Positions 42,974-51,800 of a stretch of DNA of 64,000 nucleotides are shown piece after piece. Below the pieces are notes generated by a model that saw nothing but the letters and a program-made list of their open reading frames with translations, was not told where the DNA came from and searched no databases. A program made the translations under genes and the position numbers. This stretch comes from Streptomyces sp. CB02980 (GTDB lineage Bacteria > Actinomycetota > Actinomycetes > Streptomycetales > Streptomycetaceae), in NCBI RefSeq assembly GCF_014451325.2, contig NZ_JACSCH020000002.1, positions 62,001-126,000 of the forward strand. The letters run 5' to 3'. Position 1 is the first letter of the stretch. Each line of letters opens with the position of its first letter.

Positions 42974-43068
42974 GGGGGCACCTCCCGCGCCCGAAGGGCT
43001 ACGGGAGGGCATGCCGACCGACGACGACGCGGCCGGGGGCGCCCCTGCTCGAAGAGCTCGGGGGAGCG
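42974..43068. repeat. Pair of degenerate Streptomyces GGGGGCACCTCCC-type palindromic elements
   Basis: Two stem-loop-like segments, 42974-43008 (GGGGGCACCTCCCG...TACGGGAGG) and 43035-43068 (GGGGGCGCCCCTGCTCGAAG...CTCGGGGGAG), resemble the short intergenic palindromes scattered in Streptomyces genomes. They fill the gap between the DUF1269 and TetR genes. Confidence 0.5.
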
Positions 43069-43107
43069 GAGCCAGACGCCGCGAGCCCGGCCTGACCGAA
43101 AATCCCC

Positions 43108-43689
43108 CTACGGCCGGTTCAGCGAGGCCAGCTCCACATCGACGGCTTCCCGCAGCAGCGTGCGCGCGTGGTCGATCGCGATGCCGCCGCTCAGCCAGCG
43201 CATGCTCAGGCCCTCCAGGAGGGCGGTGAGCCGTTCCGCGGCGGCGGCGAGCGTGGCCGCGGGCGCCATCGGCTGCACCTGACCCAGGAGCGCGGCCACT
43301 TCCTGCACCCAGATCAGGGTCGCCCGCGCGAGGTCCTCGCGCAGGACCGGGTCGAAGACGGCACTCGCCCGCAGCTCGCCCCAGGCCGAGCTGTTCTCCC
43401 GCACCTCCGGCGTGTCCTGGAGTTCCAGGAGGAGGACCTCGTCGAGCTCCTCGCGGGCGCTGAGGGGCTCCTCAGCGGGGTCGCGCTGCGTGGTGTACCG
43501 CTCGGCGCGGTCGTTGATGAACTCGAGCGTGTGCCGCAGGATCCCGGTCCGGTCCTTGAAGTGGTAGTAGATCAGGCCGGTGGAGACCCCGGCCTCCGCG
43601 GCGAGCTCCTCCACGCGCAGGCCGCGCACTCCGCGCCGGGCGATCACCCGGGCGGCCGCTTCCAGGATCTGAGTACTGCGAGACGACAT
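43108..43689 (-). CDS. TetR-family transcriptional regulator
   Basis: A 193-residue repressor. The N-terminal helix-turn-helix is clear: RSTQILEAAARVIARRGVRGLRVEELAAEAGVSTGLIYYHFKDRTGIL. The C-terminal ligand domain is of the common 190-residue type. Diverges from the agmatine deiminase gene; three related TGACYGAAAAT-like motifs lie around its gene (43093, 43781, 43883). It likely controls itself and the deiminase. Confidence 0.9.
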   Translation of the reverse strand: MSSRSTQILEAAARVIARRGVRGLRVEELAAEAGVSTGLIYYHFKDRTGILRHTLEFINDRAERYTTQRDPAEEPLSAREELDEVLLLELQDTPEVRENSSAWGELRASAVFDPVLREDLARATLIWVQEVAALLGQVQPMAPAATLAAAAERLTALLEGLSMRWLSGGIAIDHARTLLREAVDVELASLNRP

Positions 43690-43780
43690 GCCCCGAACCC
43701 TATCCGCTCCCTTCTTCCGGCCGTCCGGCCGTGGTCCGCGGGCCGGGGAGGCACTGTCTCTCGCCGGCCGATCGCATCAT

Positions 43781-43900
43781 TGACCGAATTTTCAGCCCGC
43801 AGGGACCAAGAGCTGCGCGACCGGGGCCCCGCATGCGGCGCCGCCAGGATAGACCCGGGCACGCCCTGGTCGGCATACGCTTGACTGAAAATCCAGTCAG
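43781..43900. promoter_or_regulatory. Putative TetR operators in the TetR / agmatine deiminase intergenic region
   Basis: TGACTGAAAATCCAGTCA at 43883-43900 is an inverted repeat (TGACTG, six-base spacer, CAGTCA). A related TGACCGAATTTTC lies at 43781-43793, and TGACCGAAAATCC lies just after the TetR stop at 43093-43105. The 384-base region 43690-44073 holds no gene and contains the divergent promoters. Confidence 0.65.
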
Positions 43901-44073
43901 TGCCAGAGTGACGCCACGGCCCACCCCCACTCACGTCCGGGTACTCCGACCGTCTCCGCACGCCGGTCACCCGTGTGAAGCCCAGGCCCGCGAATCCGCC
44001 GCGCCGCGCGCGTTTCGTCACGATCCGTCCGCCGCCGCTGGATAGTCTCGCCAGCCCATGATCGGAGCACAGC

Positions 44074-45258
44074 GTGTCCCACCCCTCTCCCACCCGCCGC
44101 ACGACCCTGCGCGCCTTCGCCGGCATCAGTGGTGCCCTCGCCTTCGGCGCCGCGGCCTGCGGCCCCGGTGACTCCACGTCGGCCGGTGCCACCGGCGCCT
44201 CCACCCGCCCGGTGACCGGCTCGGCCCGCCCCGCCTCCGAGGGCGGCGCGCGCCGCTTCGGCGCCGAGTGGGACAGCCACACCCGCACGTTCATGTCGTG
44301 GCCCGCGCTCGCCTCCGTCTGGGGGGACGACCTGCCCTACGTGCGCGAGGACATCGCCCGTATCGCCCGTGCCGTCGCCGGGTACGAGGCCGTCGTCATG
44401 ATGGCCCGGCCGGCCCAGGTCGCCGCGGCCCAGCGCGCGTGCGGCTCGGAGGTCGAGGTCATCGCGATGCCGGTCGACGACCTGTGGGCCCGTGACACCG
44501 TGCCGGTCTTCGTGGAGGACGGCGACGAGCTCATCGGGGTGGACTTCAACTTCAACGGCTGGGGCAACAAGCAGGAGCACACCAACGACTCCCAGGTGGG
44601 CCGACTGCTGCTCCGCAAGTACGGCATCCCCCGCGAGGTGGCTCCCCTCGTCGCCGAGGGCGGCTCCTTCGAAACCGACGGCGAGGGCACCCTCCTCGTC
44701 ACCGAGAGCTCGATCGTCAACGACAACCGCAACCGGGGGAAGACCCGGGACGAGATCGAGGACGAGCTGATCGAGACGCTCGGCGTCGAGAAGGTCGTCT
44801 GGCTGGCGGGCGTCCGCGGCGAGGACATCACCGACGCGCACGTGGACAGCCTCGTCCGGTTCACCGCCCCCGGCGTGGTCCTCCTGGACCAGGCGTTCCC
44901 CGGCTCTCCCCCGGACTCCTGGTCCCGCTCGGCCGACCAGGCCCGCTCGGTCCTGGAGAAGGCGACCGACGCGCGGGGCCGGCGCTTCGAGATCATCGAC
45001 CTGCCGCAGCCCGACCTCGACCGGATCACCGGCGAGGGCGACGACTTCGTGTCGACGTACGCCAACTTCTACGTCGCCAACGGCTCGGTCTTCATGCCCA
45101 GGTTCGGTGACCGGGCGGCCGACGACCGCGCCCGGGGCATCCTCCAGGAGCAGTTCCCCAAGCGGGACGTCGTGCAGGTGCAGATCGACACCATCGCGTC
45201 CGGTGGCGGCGGCATCCACTGCGCGACCCACGACCAGCCGGGCAAGCCCGCCGCCTGA
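44074..45258 (+). CDS. Exported agmatine deiminase family protein (Tat/lipoprotein signal)
   Basis: A 394-residue enzyme of the guanidino-modifying superfamily. The catalytic cysteine is in IASGGGGIHCATHDQP; other signatures are FMSWPALASVWGDDL, DDLWARDTVPVFVE, FNFNGWGNKQEH and AEGGSFETDGEGTLL. Start GTG 44074 with CGGAGC upstream. The N-terminus has a twin-arginine motif (RRTTLRAFAG) and a lipobox GAAAC (Cys 29), so it should be anchored outside the cell. Most agmatine deiminases are cytoplasmic. It would convert agmatine, or a related guanidine, to N-carbamoylputrescine plus ammonia. Confidence 0.87.
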   Translation: MSHPSPTRRTTLRAFAGISGALAFGAAACGPGDSTSAGATGASTRPVTGSARPASEGGARRFGAEWDSHTRTFMSWPALASVWGDDLPYVREDIARIARAVAGYEAVVMMARPAQVAAAQRACGSEVEVIAMPVDDLWARDTVPVFVEDGDELIGVDFNFNGWGNKQEHTNDSQVGRLLLRKYGIPREVAPLVAEGGSFETDGEGTLLVTESSIVNDNRNRGKTRDEIEDELIETLGVEKVVWLAGVRGEDITDAHVDSLVRFTAPGVVLLDQAFPGSPPDSWSRSADQARSVLEKATDARGRRFEIIDLPQPDLDRITGEGDDFVSTYANFYVANGSVFMPRFGDRAADDRARGILQEQFPKRDVVQVQIDTIASGGGGIHCATHDQPGKPAA

Positions 45259-45289
45259 CCGCCCGCCCCCTTCGCCACCTCTTCCCTCG

Positions 45290-45338
45290 CCCTCTTCCTT
45301 CCTCCCCTCTTCCCTCTCCCCTCTTCCCTCTTCCCTCT
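45290..45338 (+). repeat. Uninterrupted polypyrimidine tract (CTTCCCTCT repeats)
   Basis: Forty-nine consecutive pyrimidines built from CTCTTCCCT units directly before the ribosome site of the DUF4436 gene. Such mirror-like polypyrimidine tracts can form triplex DNA and are prone to slippage. Confidence 0.85.
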
Positions 45339-45349
45339 GGAGCACGTGC

Positions 45350-46231
45350 GTGTCCGTCAAGCGACGTCAACCACGGTCCCCCGGCGGGCCGCTGAGCGTG
45401 GGACTCGTACTCCTGGCCGTCGCGGCGGCCGCTCTCTGCGGGCTCTGGCTCCAGTTCGGCGAGCGCCAGGACCTGGACACCCGCTACACCGCCGGAGGCC
45501 AGGCTCCCGACCGGATCGACATCGACGCCTCCGTGCAGCGCGTCGACGCCGGCGGCCAGGAGCTGGTCCTGCGGGTCCTCGTCACTCCCCGCGGCGAGCT
45601 CGCGGAGGCGGGCGGCATCTCTCCCGCCGAGAACCTGACGCTCCAGACCTCGTCGTCCGTACGCGGGGACCTCACGTTCCCGGCCCACAGCCGGATCGCG
45701 ACCGTCGACGTGCCCGTCACGCTGACCGGCGGCCCGATCACGGACTATCCGTTCGACGCGTACGAGACGGACATGGAGTTCGGCGCCGTACAGGGCGGCG
45801 AGAGCGTCCCCGTACACATGACGCTCACCAACCGGGACGCCCTGTTCTCCCTCGCCGTCGACACCTCGGAGATCAAGGGTGCGGCCGTGTTCTCGGCGGA
45901 GGTGGCCCGCTCCCGCAGCGTGCTCGTCTTCTCCGTGTTCATGATGCTGGCGATGTGGGCGCTCGCCGTCGCCGTCCTCATGGGCGGCCGGCACCTCGTG
46001 CGGCGGCGCATGGGGCTGACCTGGCCGGCGCTCGGCTGGATGGCGGCCACGCTGTTCGCCCTGGCCGCCTTCCGGAACACCGCCCCGGGGGCGCCTCCCA
46101 TCGGCAGCCTCCTCGACTACCTGGCGTTCTTCTGGGCCGAGACGCTCATCGCGTTCTGCGTGGTCGTGGTGGTCGTCCGGGCCGTACGGGCGGAGGACCC
46201 GCCACCACCGCGCGGCGCGTCCGGCTCCTGA
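45350..46231 (+). CDS. DUF4436-type membrane protein
   Basis: A 293-residue protein with an N-terminal membrane segment (GGPLSVGLVLLAVAAAALCGLWL), an extracellular beta domain (residues about 45-180, containing GGPITDYPFDAYETDMEF) and three C-terminal membrane segments. This is the DUF4436 layout. Start GTG 45350 with TGGAGC upstream. Same strand as the agmatine deiminase, 91 bases downstream. Function unknown. Confidence 0.78.
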   Translation: MSVKRRQPRSPGGPLSVGLVLLAVAAAALCGLWLQFGERQDLDTRYTAGGQAPDRIDIDASVQRVDAGGQELVLRVLVTPRGELAEAGGISPAENLTLQTSSSVRGDLTFPAHSRIATVDVPVTLTGGPITDYPFDAYETDMEFGAVQGGESVPVHMTLTNRDALFSLAVDTSEIKGAAVFSAEVARSRSVLVFSVFMMLAMWALAVAVLMGGRHLVRRRMGLTWPALGWMAATLFALAAFRNTAPGAPPIGSLLDYLAFFWAETLIAFCVVVVVVRAVRAEDPPPPRGASGS

Positions 46232-46375
46232 CGCGAAGCCGGACGTGGGCAGCCTGTGCCGGCCGTCCCGTGACGCGGCCGGACGGCGCCGCCGTCTGCC
46301 CCACACGGGCGGGTCTCGCGCGGTCTGCGGAGTGTTCGCACCGGGTCGCCCACCCGCCCGGACATAGTGCGGGGC

Positions 46376-47626
46376 ATGACGCACACCCCCCTGTCCCCGC
46401 GCACGCGCACGCGTGCGCGATCCCGCAGAGCTCTGCTCTGCGCAGCCCTCCTCGCCCTCACCGTCCAGACGACGGCCGTGGCACCCGCGCTCGCCGGGGG
46501 TCCCGGCGGCCGCGGCGGGTCCGACTGCGTGCGGACCGAGGGCCACCTCGACGGGAAGGCCCGCAAGGTCCTGGACATCACCCGCAAGGCCAAGAAGGAC
46601 CTCCGGCTGAACGCCGTGCAGGTGCGGGTCACGGTCGACGGGCGCGAGGTCCTCACGGACGCGCTCGGCGAGTCCATGACCGGCGTCCCGGCCGAGCCGG
46701 GCATGCACTTCCGCGCCGGCTCCGTGGCCTTCGCCCACATCTCGACGGCCCTCCTCAAGCTGGTCGAGGAGCGGCGGGTCCGGCTCGACGACACCGTGGA
46801 GCGCTGGCTGCCCGACCTGCCCAAGGCGAACCGGATCACCCTGCGCATGCTGGCGTCCAACACCACGGGCCTCCACGACTACGTCACCGACCCGGAGTTC
46901 CTGAAGGAACTGGAGGCCCACCCCTTCCGGGCGTGGACCCCCGAGCAGCTGGTCGCGTATCCGCTCCGCCACTCCTTCTGGTACGAGCCGGGCACGAGCT
47001 GGAGCTACTCCCACGCCAACTACGTCTACCTGATCGAGGCGCTCGAGAAGATCACCGGGGTACGGATCGACCGCCTGGTGAGGGAGAAGGTCACGGGGCC
47101 GCTGGAGCTCAGGAACACGCAGAACAACTTCACGCCCGAGATCCCGCGCCCCGTCCTGCACGCCTTCACCTCGGACCGCGGCCTCTACGAGGAGTCCACG
47201 TTCTGGAACCCGTCGTGGACCACCGCGCCCGGGGCTGTGATCACCACCGACATCTGTGACCTGGCGCGCTCGGCGCAGGCCATCGGCAGCGGCGAGCTCC
47301 TCTCGCCCCGCTCGTACCGCACTCTGCTCAACCCGGGCACGGTCGGACTCGGCGGCGGGACGGCGACCTGTCCCGCGACGATCTGTCTGAAGCAGACCGA
47401 GGCGGCGCACTTCGGTCTCGGCGTCATCGTGGTCAACGGCTGGATCCTGCAGAACCCGTCGTTCTCGGGTTACGCGGCCATCCAGGCGTACCTTCCCTCC
47501 AAGCGTCTCGCCATCGCGGTCTCGGCGACCAAGACGGCGACCACGCCCGACGGCAACCAGGCCGAGGTGGTCGCCGAGCGGATCGCGGCCGCGCTCGCCC
47601 CGGGGGACCCGCTCGCGATCGGCTGA
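46376..47626 (+). CDS. Secreted serine-hydrolase-fold protein (class C beta-lactamase/DD-peptidase like) lacking the SxxK lysine
   Basis: A 416-residue protein with a Sec signal peptide (to about ALAGG, residue 40). The fold of the class C beta-lactamase/D-alanyl-D-alanine carboxypeptidase family is clear: LVEERRVRLDDTVERWLP, ITLRMLASNTTGLHDYV, PGTSWSYSHANYVYLIEALEKITG and the C-terminal HFGLGV (HxG motif). Where the family has SxxK (usually SVTK or SITK) this protein has GSVAFAH, so the lysine is replaced by Phe. The YxN motif reads YSH. It may be a catalytically dead binding protein or use an altered mechanism. A terminator follows. Confidence 0.82.
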   Translation: MTHTPLSPRTRTRARSRRALLCAALLALTVQTTAVAPALAGGPGGRGGSDCVRTEGHLDGKARKVLDITRKAKKDLRLNAVQVRVTVDGREVLTDALGESMTGVPAEPGMHFRAGSVAFAHISTALLKLVEERRVRLDDTVERWLPDLPKANRITLRMLASNTTGLHDYVTDPEFLKELEAHPFRAWTPEQLVAYPLRHSFWYEPGTSWSYSHANYVYLIEALEKITGVRIDRLVREKVTGPLELRNTQNNFTPEIPRPVLHAFTSDRGLYEESTFWNPSWTTAPGAVITTDICDLARSAQAIGSGELLSPRSYRTLLNPGTVGLGGGTATCPATICLKQTEAAHFGLGVIVVNGWILQNPSFSGYAAIQAYLPSKRLAIAVSATKTATTPDGNQAEVVAERIAAALAPGDPLAIG

Positions 47627-47650
47627 TCCCCGGACCGCGCCGCCCGGACC

Positions 47651-47679
47651 GAGGCTCCGCCGCCCACCGGCGGAGCCTC
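47651..47679 (+). terminator. Terminator after the serine-hydrolase-fold gene
   Basis: Perfect inverted repeat GAGGCTCCGCCG / CGGCGGAGCCTC, 12-base arms with a five-base loop, 24 bases after the stop. Confidence 0.9.
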
Positions 47680-47792
47680 ACGGCCGCGGCCCTTCGAGCA
47701 CGGCGACCGATCTGAGTAGCGGTACTCATGGCCCGGAGCGGGGCCGGGCGGGACCATGGCGCCAGGGTGTGAACGGGCTCGGAGGGGGCGGC

Positions 47793-48557
47793 ATGAACAA
47801 GGTCGTGGGTGTGTTCGTGGCTGCGGGTCTCGCGGTCGGCGCGCTGGTTCTGGCGTACGCGGTGGGGGTGCCGCCCGGCACGGTGCTCGCCGTGGGAGCG
47901 GGTGCCCTCGGACTGCTCTGGCTCCTGCTGCTCCTCACCGCTCCGTGGAACCTGTACTTCCGCGCGCACGCGGTCCTCGCCGAGATCGCGCTCAGCCGGG
48001 AGAAGGGCATCGTCGTCTCCGAGGAGCGGGACACCGAGGCACGGCGCATCGCGCGCGTGATGCTGCGGGCCGCGGTCGCCGGGCACGTGGTGACGGCCGG
48101 CGTGGCGCTCGCCGTGGCCGCGGCGACCGGCCGCGAGGCGGGCTACTGGTTCGCAGGGTTCTTCCTGCTCAGTACGTTCTTCAGACCGGCCGGGGCGTAC
48201 TTCGGCCAGCTGCGGCGGAGGCTCGGCGTCCTGCTCAGGGACGTGACGTTCCCGCGTGACGACGTGGTGGCGCTGACCGGGCGGGTCGCCGCCCTGGAGA
48301 GCGGGGCCTCGGTCCTCGACAGCAAGGCGGAGGAGCAGTACCGGGCCCTTGCCGAGCTGCGCCGTACGGTGGATGCCGTCGCGCTCTCCTCGCATCAGCG
48401 GGCCGACGAGACCGACCGGAGGATCGCCGCGCTGGCGCGGGAGTTCGAGTCGACGGTGAACCGCCTCACCGACAACGAGGAGATCATCACCGGCCTGAAG
48501 GCCTTCCTGCGCCTGCTGCGGGCCACCGACGTCGCCGGAGGCTCCGCCGCTTCGTGA
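47793..48557 (+). CDS. Membrane protein with C-terminal coiled coil
   Basis: A 254-residue protein with ATG 47793 behind GGAGGGGG. Two adjacent N-terminal membrane helices (residues about 5-50) and two more near 90-130 (AGHVVTAGVALAVAAATG and GYWFAGFFLLSTFF) are followed by a charged, heptad-like region (residues about 150-240, VVALTGRVAALESGASVLDSKAEEQYRALAELRRTVDAVALS...) predicted as a coiled coil. I do not recognise the family. Confidence 0.7.
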   Translation: MNKVVGVFVAAGLAVGALVLAYAVGVPPGTVLAVGAGALGLLWLLLLLTAPWNLYFRAHAVLAEIALSREKGIVVSEERDTEARRIARVMLRAAVAGHVVTAGVALAVAAATGREAGYWFAGFFLLSTFFRPAGAYFGQLRRRLGVLLRDVTFPRDDVVALTGRVAALESGASVLDSKAEEQYRALAELRRTVDAVALSSHQRADETDRRIAALAREFESTVNRLTDNEEIITGLKAFLRLLRATDVAGGSAAS

Positions 48558-48580
48558 CGTCGCGGCCTCGCTCGACGGTC

Positions 48581-48631
48581 CGGCTCGGCCCCGGCACCGG
48601 CTCGGCCCCGGCACCGGCTCGGCGCCGGCGC
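48581..48631. repeat. 17-bp tandem repeat (three units)
   Basis: CGGCTCGGCCCCGGCAC is present twice exactly (48581, 48598) and once with two changes (48615), in the intergenic region before the nitrate reductase gene. Confidence 0.9.
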
Positions 48632-48736
48632 CCGCTCTGCACCGGCACCGCACCGCACCACGCGCGCGTACCCGCGGTTCTCACACCGCGCCCGGCGCCG
48701 CTGTGTGACCGGTGTTACGGACCAAGATCCGCCGGG

Positions 48737-48768
48737 TTGACACAGGTGTAACGGTCATTTCGTACGGT
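48737..48768 (+). promoter_or_regulatory. Probable promoter region of the nitrate reductase gene
   Basis: A perfect -35 hexamer TTGACA (48737-48742) with a weak -10-like TACGGT at 48763-48768 (spacing 20). The repeated GGTGTTACGG and GGTGTAACGG elements nearby resemble half-sites of nitrogen regulators, but the match to the full GlnR box is poor. Confidence 0.45.
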
Positions 48769-48802
48769 CGGGGCTCGAACGGTTCCACAGAGAGGCGCCC
48801 CG

Positions 48803-51800
48803 GTGACCCGACAGGACACGCCGACCCCCCGGGCCGGTACGGCCGGTCCGCCCGACCAGGTGCGGACCGTCTGCTCGTACTGCGGCGTGGGGTGCGGCAT
48901 GCTCCTCGACATCGGCACCGGGCCCGACGGGCGCCGTACCGTCCTCAAGGCGACGGGCGACAAGGACCACCCCGCGAACCGGGGACGCCTGTGCACCAAG
49001 GGCGCCACCACCGCCGATCTGCTCGCCGCCCCCGGACGCCTGGCCACCGCGCTCGTACGGGAGGAGCGCGGTGGCGATCCCGTCCCGGCCGACACCGACC
49101 GGGCCCTCACCGAGACCGCCCGCCGGCTGCGCGCGATCGTGGACGAGCACGGGCCCGACGCCTTCGCGCTCTACGTCTCCGGCCAGATGAGCCTGGAGGC
49201 CCAGTACCTCGCCAACAAGCTCGCCAAGGGCTTCATCGGCACCAACCAGATCGAGTCCAACTCGCGGCTCTGCATGGCGAGCGCGGGCACCGGCTACAAA
49301 CTGTCCCTCGGCGCCGACGGCCCGCCCGGCTCGTACGACGACCTCGACCGGGCCGATGTCTTCCTCGTCATCGGCTCCAACATGGCCGACTGCCACCCCA
49401 TCCTGTTCCTCCGCATGATGGAGCGGGTCAAGGCCGGGGCGAAGCTGATCGTCGTCGACCCCCGCCGCACCGCCACCGCCGACAAGGCCGACCTCTTCCT
49501 GCGGATCAAGCCCGGCACCGACCTCGCGCTGCTCAACGGGCTTCTGCACCTGCTGCACGAGAACGGCCACACCGACCCCGGTTTCGTCGCCGCGCACACC
49601 GAGGGCTGGGAGGCGATGCCCCCGTTCCTCGCCGACTATCCGCCCGCCGCCGTCGCCCGTGTCACCGGGATACCCGAGGCCGACATCCGTACCGCCGCCG
49701 AGTGGATCGGCACGGCGGGCGAATGGACCAGCTGCTGGACCATGGGCCTCAACCAGTCCACCCACGGCACCTGGAACACCAACGCCCTGGTCAACCTGCA
49801 TCTGGCGACCGGAGCGATCTGCCGCCCCGGCTCGGGCCCCTTCTCCCTGACCGGCCAGCCCAACGCGATGGGCGGCCGCGAGATGGGCTACATGGGCCCC
49901 GGGCTCCCCGGCCAGCGCTCGGTCCTGGTCGCCGAGGACCGGGCCTTCACCGAGGAACTCTGGGACCTCCCGCCCGGCACGCTCCGCGAGGACGGCTCCG
50001 GGCAGGGCACCGTCGACCTCTTCCGGCGCATGGCGGACGGCGAGATCAAGGCCTGCTGGATCATCTGCACCAACCCGGTCGCCTCCGTAGGCAACCGCGG
50101 CACCGTCGTCGAGGGCCTGCGCGCCGCCGAACTCGTCATCACCCAGGACGCGTTCGCCGACACCGAGACCAACGCGTACGCGGACGTCGTCCTGCCCGCC
50201 GCCCTGTGGACCGAGACCGAGGGCGTACTGATCAACAGCGAGCGCAGCCTCACCCTCACCCGGCCGGCCGTCGACCCGCCCGGAGAAGCGCTCGCCGACT
50301 GGCGCATCATCGCCCGTATCGCGTGCGCGATGGGGTACGAGAAGGCGTTCTCGTACGACAGCGCCGAGGAGATCTTCGAGGAGATCAGGCGCGCCGGGAA
50401 CCCCAGGACCGGCTACGACCTGAGCGGAGTGTCGTACGAGCGACTGCGTGGCACCCCCGTCCAGTGGCCGGCCGCGAGCGGAGGTCCGGCACGGAACCCG
50501 ATCCGGTACGTGGAGGGGAACGGCGACGGGCGAGGGAAGGGACCCGTCTTCCCGACCGCGAGCGGCCGGGCCGTCTTCCACGCCCGGCCGCACATCGACC
50601 CCGCCGAAATGCCCGACGACACCTATCCGTTCGTTCTCAACACCGGGCGTCTGCAGCACCAGTGGCACACCCTCACCAAGACCGGAAGGGTTCCCAAGCT
50701 CAACAGGCTCAACCCGGCGCCGTTCGTCGAACTGCACCCAGAGGACGCCGCGCGGCTCGGCATCGCGCAGGGCGACCCCGTGGAGATCGCCTCGCGGCGC
50801 GGGAAGGCCGTGCTGCCCGCCGTGGTCACCGACCGGGTGGCGCCGGGGAGTTGCTTCGCGCCGTTCCACTGGAACGACCTCTTCGGCGCTGACCTGTGTG
50901 TCAACGCCGTGACCAACGACGCCGTCGACCCGCTCTCCTTCCAGCCCGAGCTGAAGGTCTGCGCGGTGGCGCTGGCGAAGGCCGCGGTCCCGGCGCGGAC
51001 GAACTCCGCGGTCCCGGCGTCGGCCGCGCAGGCCCCGGTGGTCCCCGTGGTCCCCGTGGTCCCGAAGGTGGTCATCCCGAGCGGCGGCCCGCCGCCCGGT
51101 CCCGCGGCCGCCTTCGGCCTCGACCCCACCCCGCCCCCCGTCCTCTCCGCCGAAGAACGGCAGTACCTCGTCGGTTTCCTCGCCGGTCTGGAGTCGGGCG
51201 CACCAGGGGTGCCCGTCCTGCCGCCCGGCGCACCCTTCCGGGAGGATCACGCGCAGTGGGTGAACGGGGTGCTGGCCGGCCTGTACTCCCGCGCGCCGCA
51301 GGCCGCTCCCGCCGGTGGCGCGGGCGCGGCGGGACGCGAGGTCGTCGTGCTGTGGGCCTCCCAGACCGGCAACGCCGAGGACTTCGCGGCCGCCGCAGCC
51401 GAGCGGCTCCTGTCCGCGGGGCACCGGGCCGCGCTCGCGGGCATGGACCAGACCGACCTCACGGCGCTGCCGCCCGCCGCCGACCTGCTGCTGATCACCA
51501 GCACGTTCGGCGACGGGGACGCGCCGGACAACGGCTCCGGCTTCTGGGACGCGCTGGCCGCGCCCGACACCCCGCGCCTCGACGGCCGCCGCTATGCCGT
51601 ACTCGCCCTCGGGGACTCCTCGTACGGCGACTTCTGCGGGCACGGGCGGCGTCTGGACCAGCGCCTGGACGAGCTCGGGGGCGTCCGTCTGGCACCCCGT
51701 ACCGACTGCGAACCGGACTACGAGACCTCTGCCCTCGCCTGGCTCGACCAGGTCCTGGCCGGGCTGTCCGACGAGCCGAAGGCACTGTCCACGGCACCCG

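Noticed and set aside
42974..43068. Insertion-sequence ends or MITE
   Set aside because: The stem-loops are short and degenerate, have no target-site duplication visible and no transposase nearby.
48737..48770. GlnR nitrogen-control box before the nitrate reductase
   Set aside because: GTTAC and GTAAC half-sites exist, but the GAAAC halves at the right spacing are missing; not strong enough to call.
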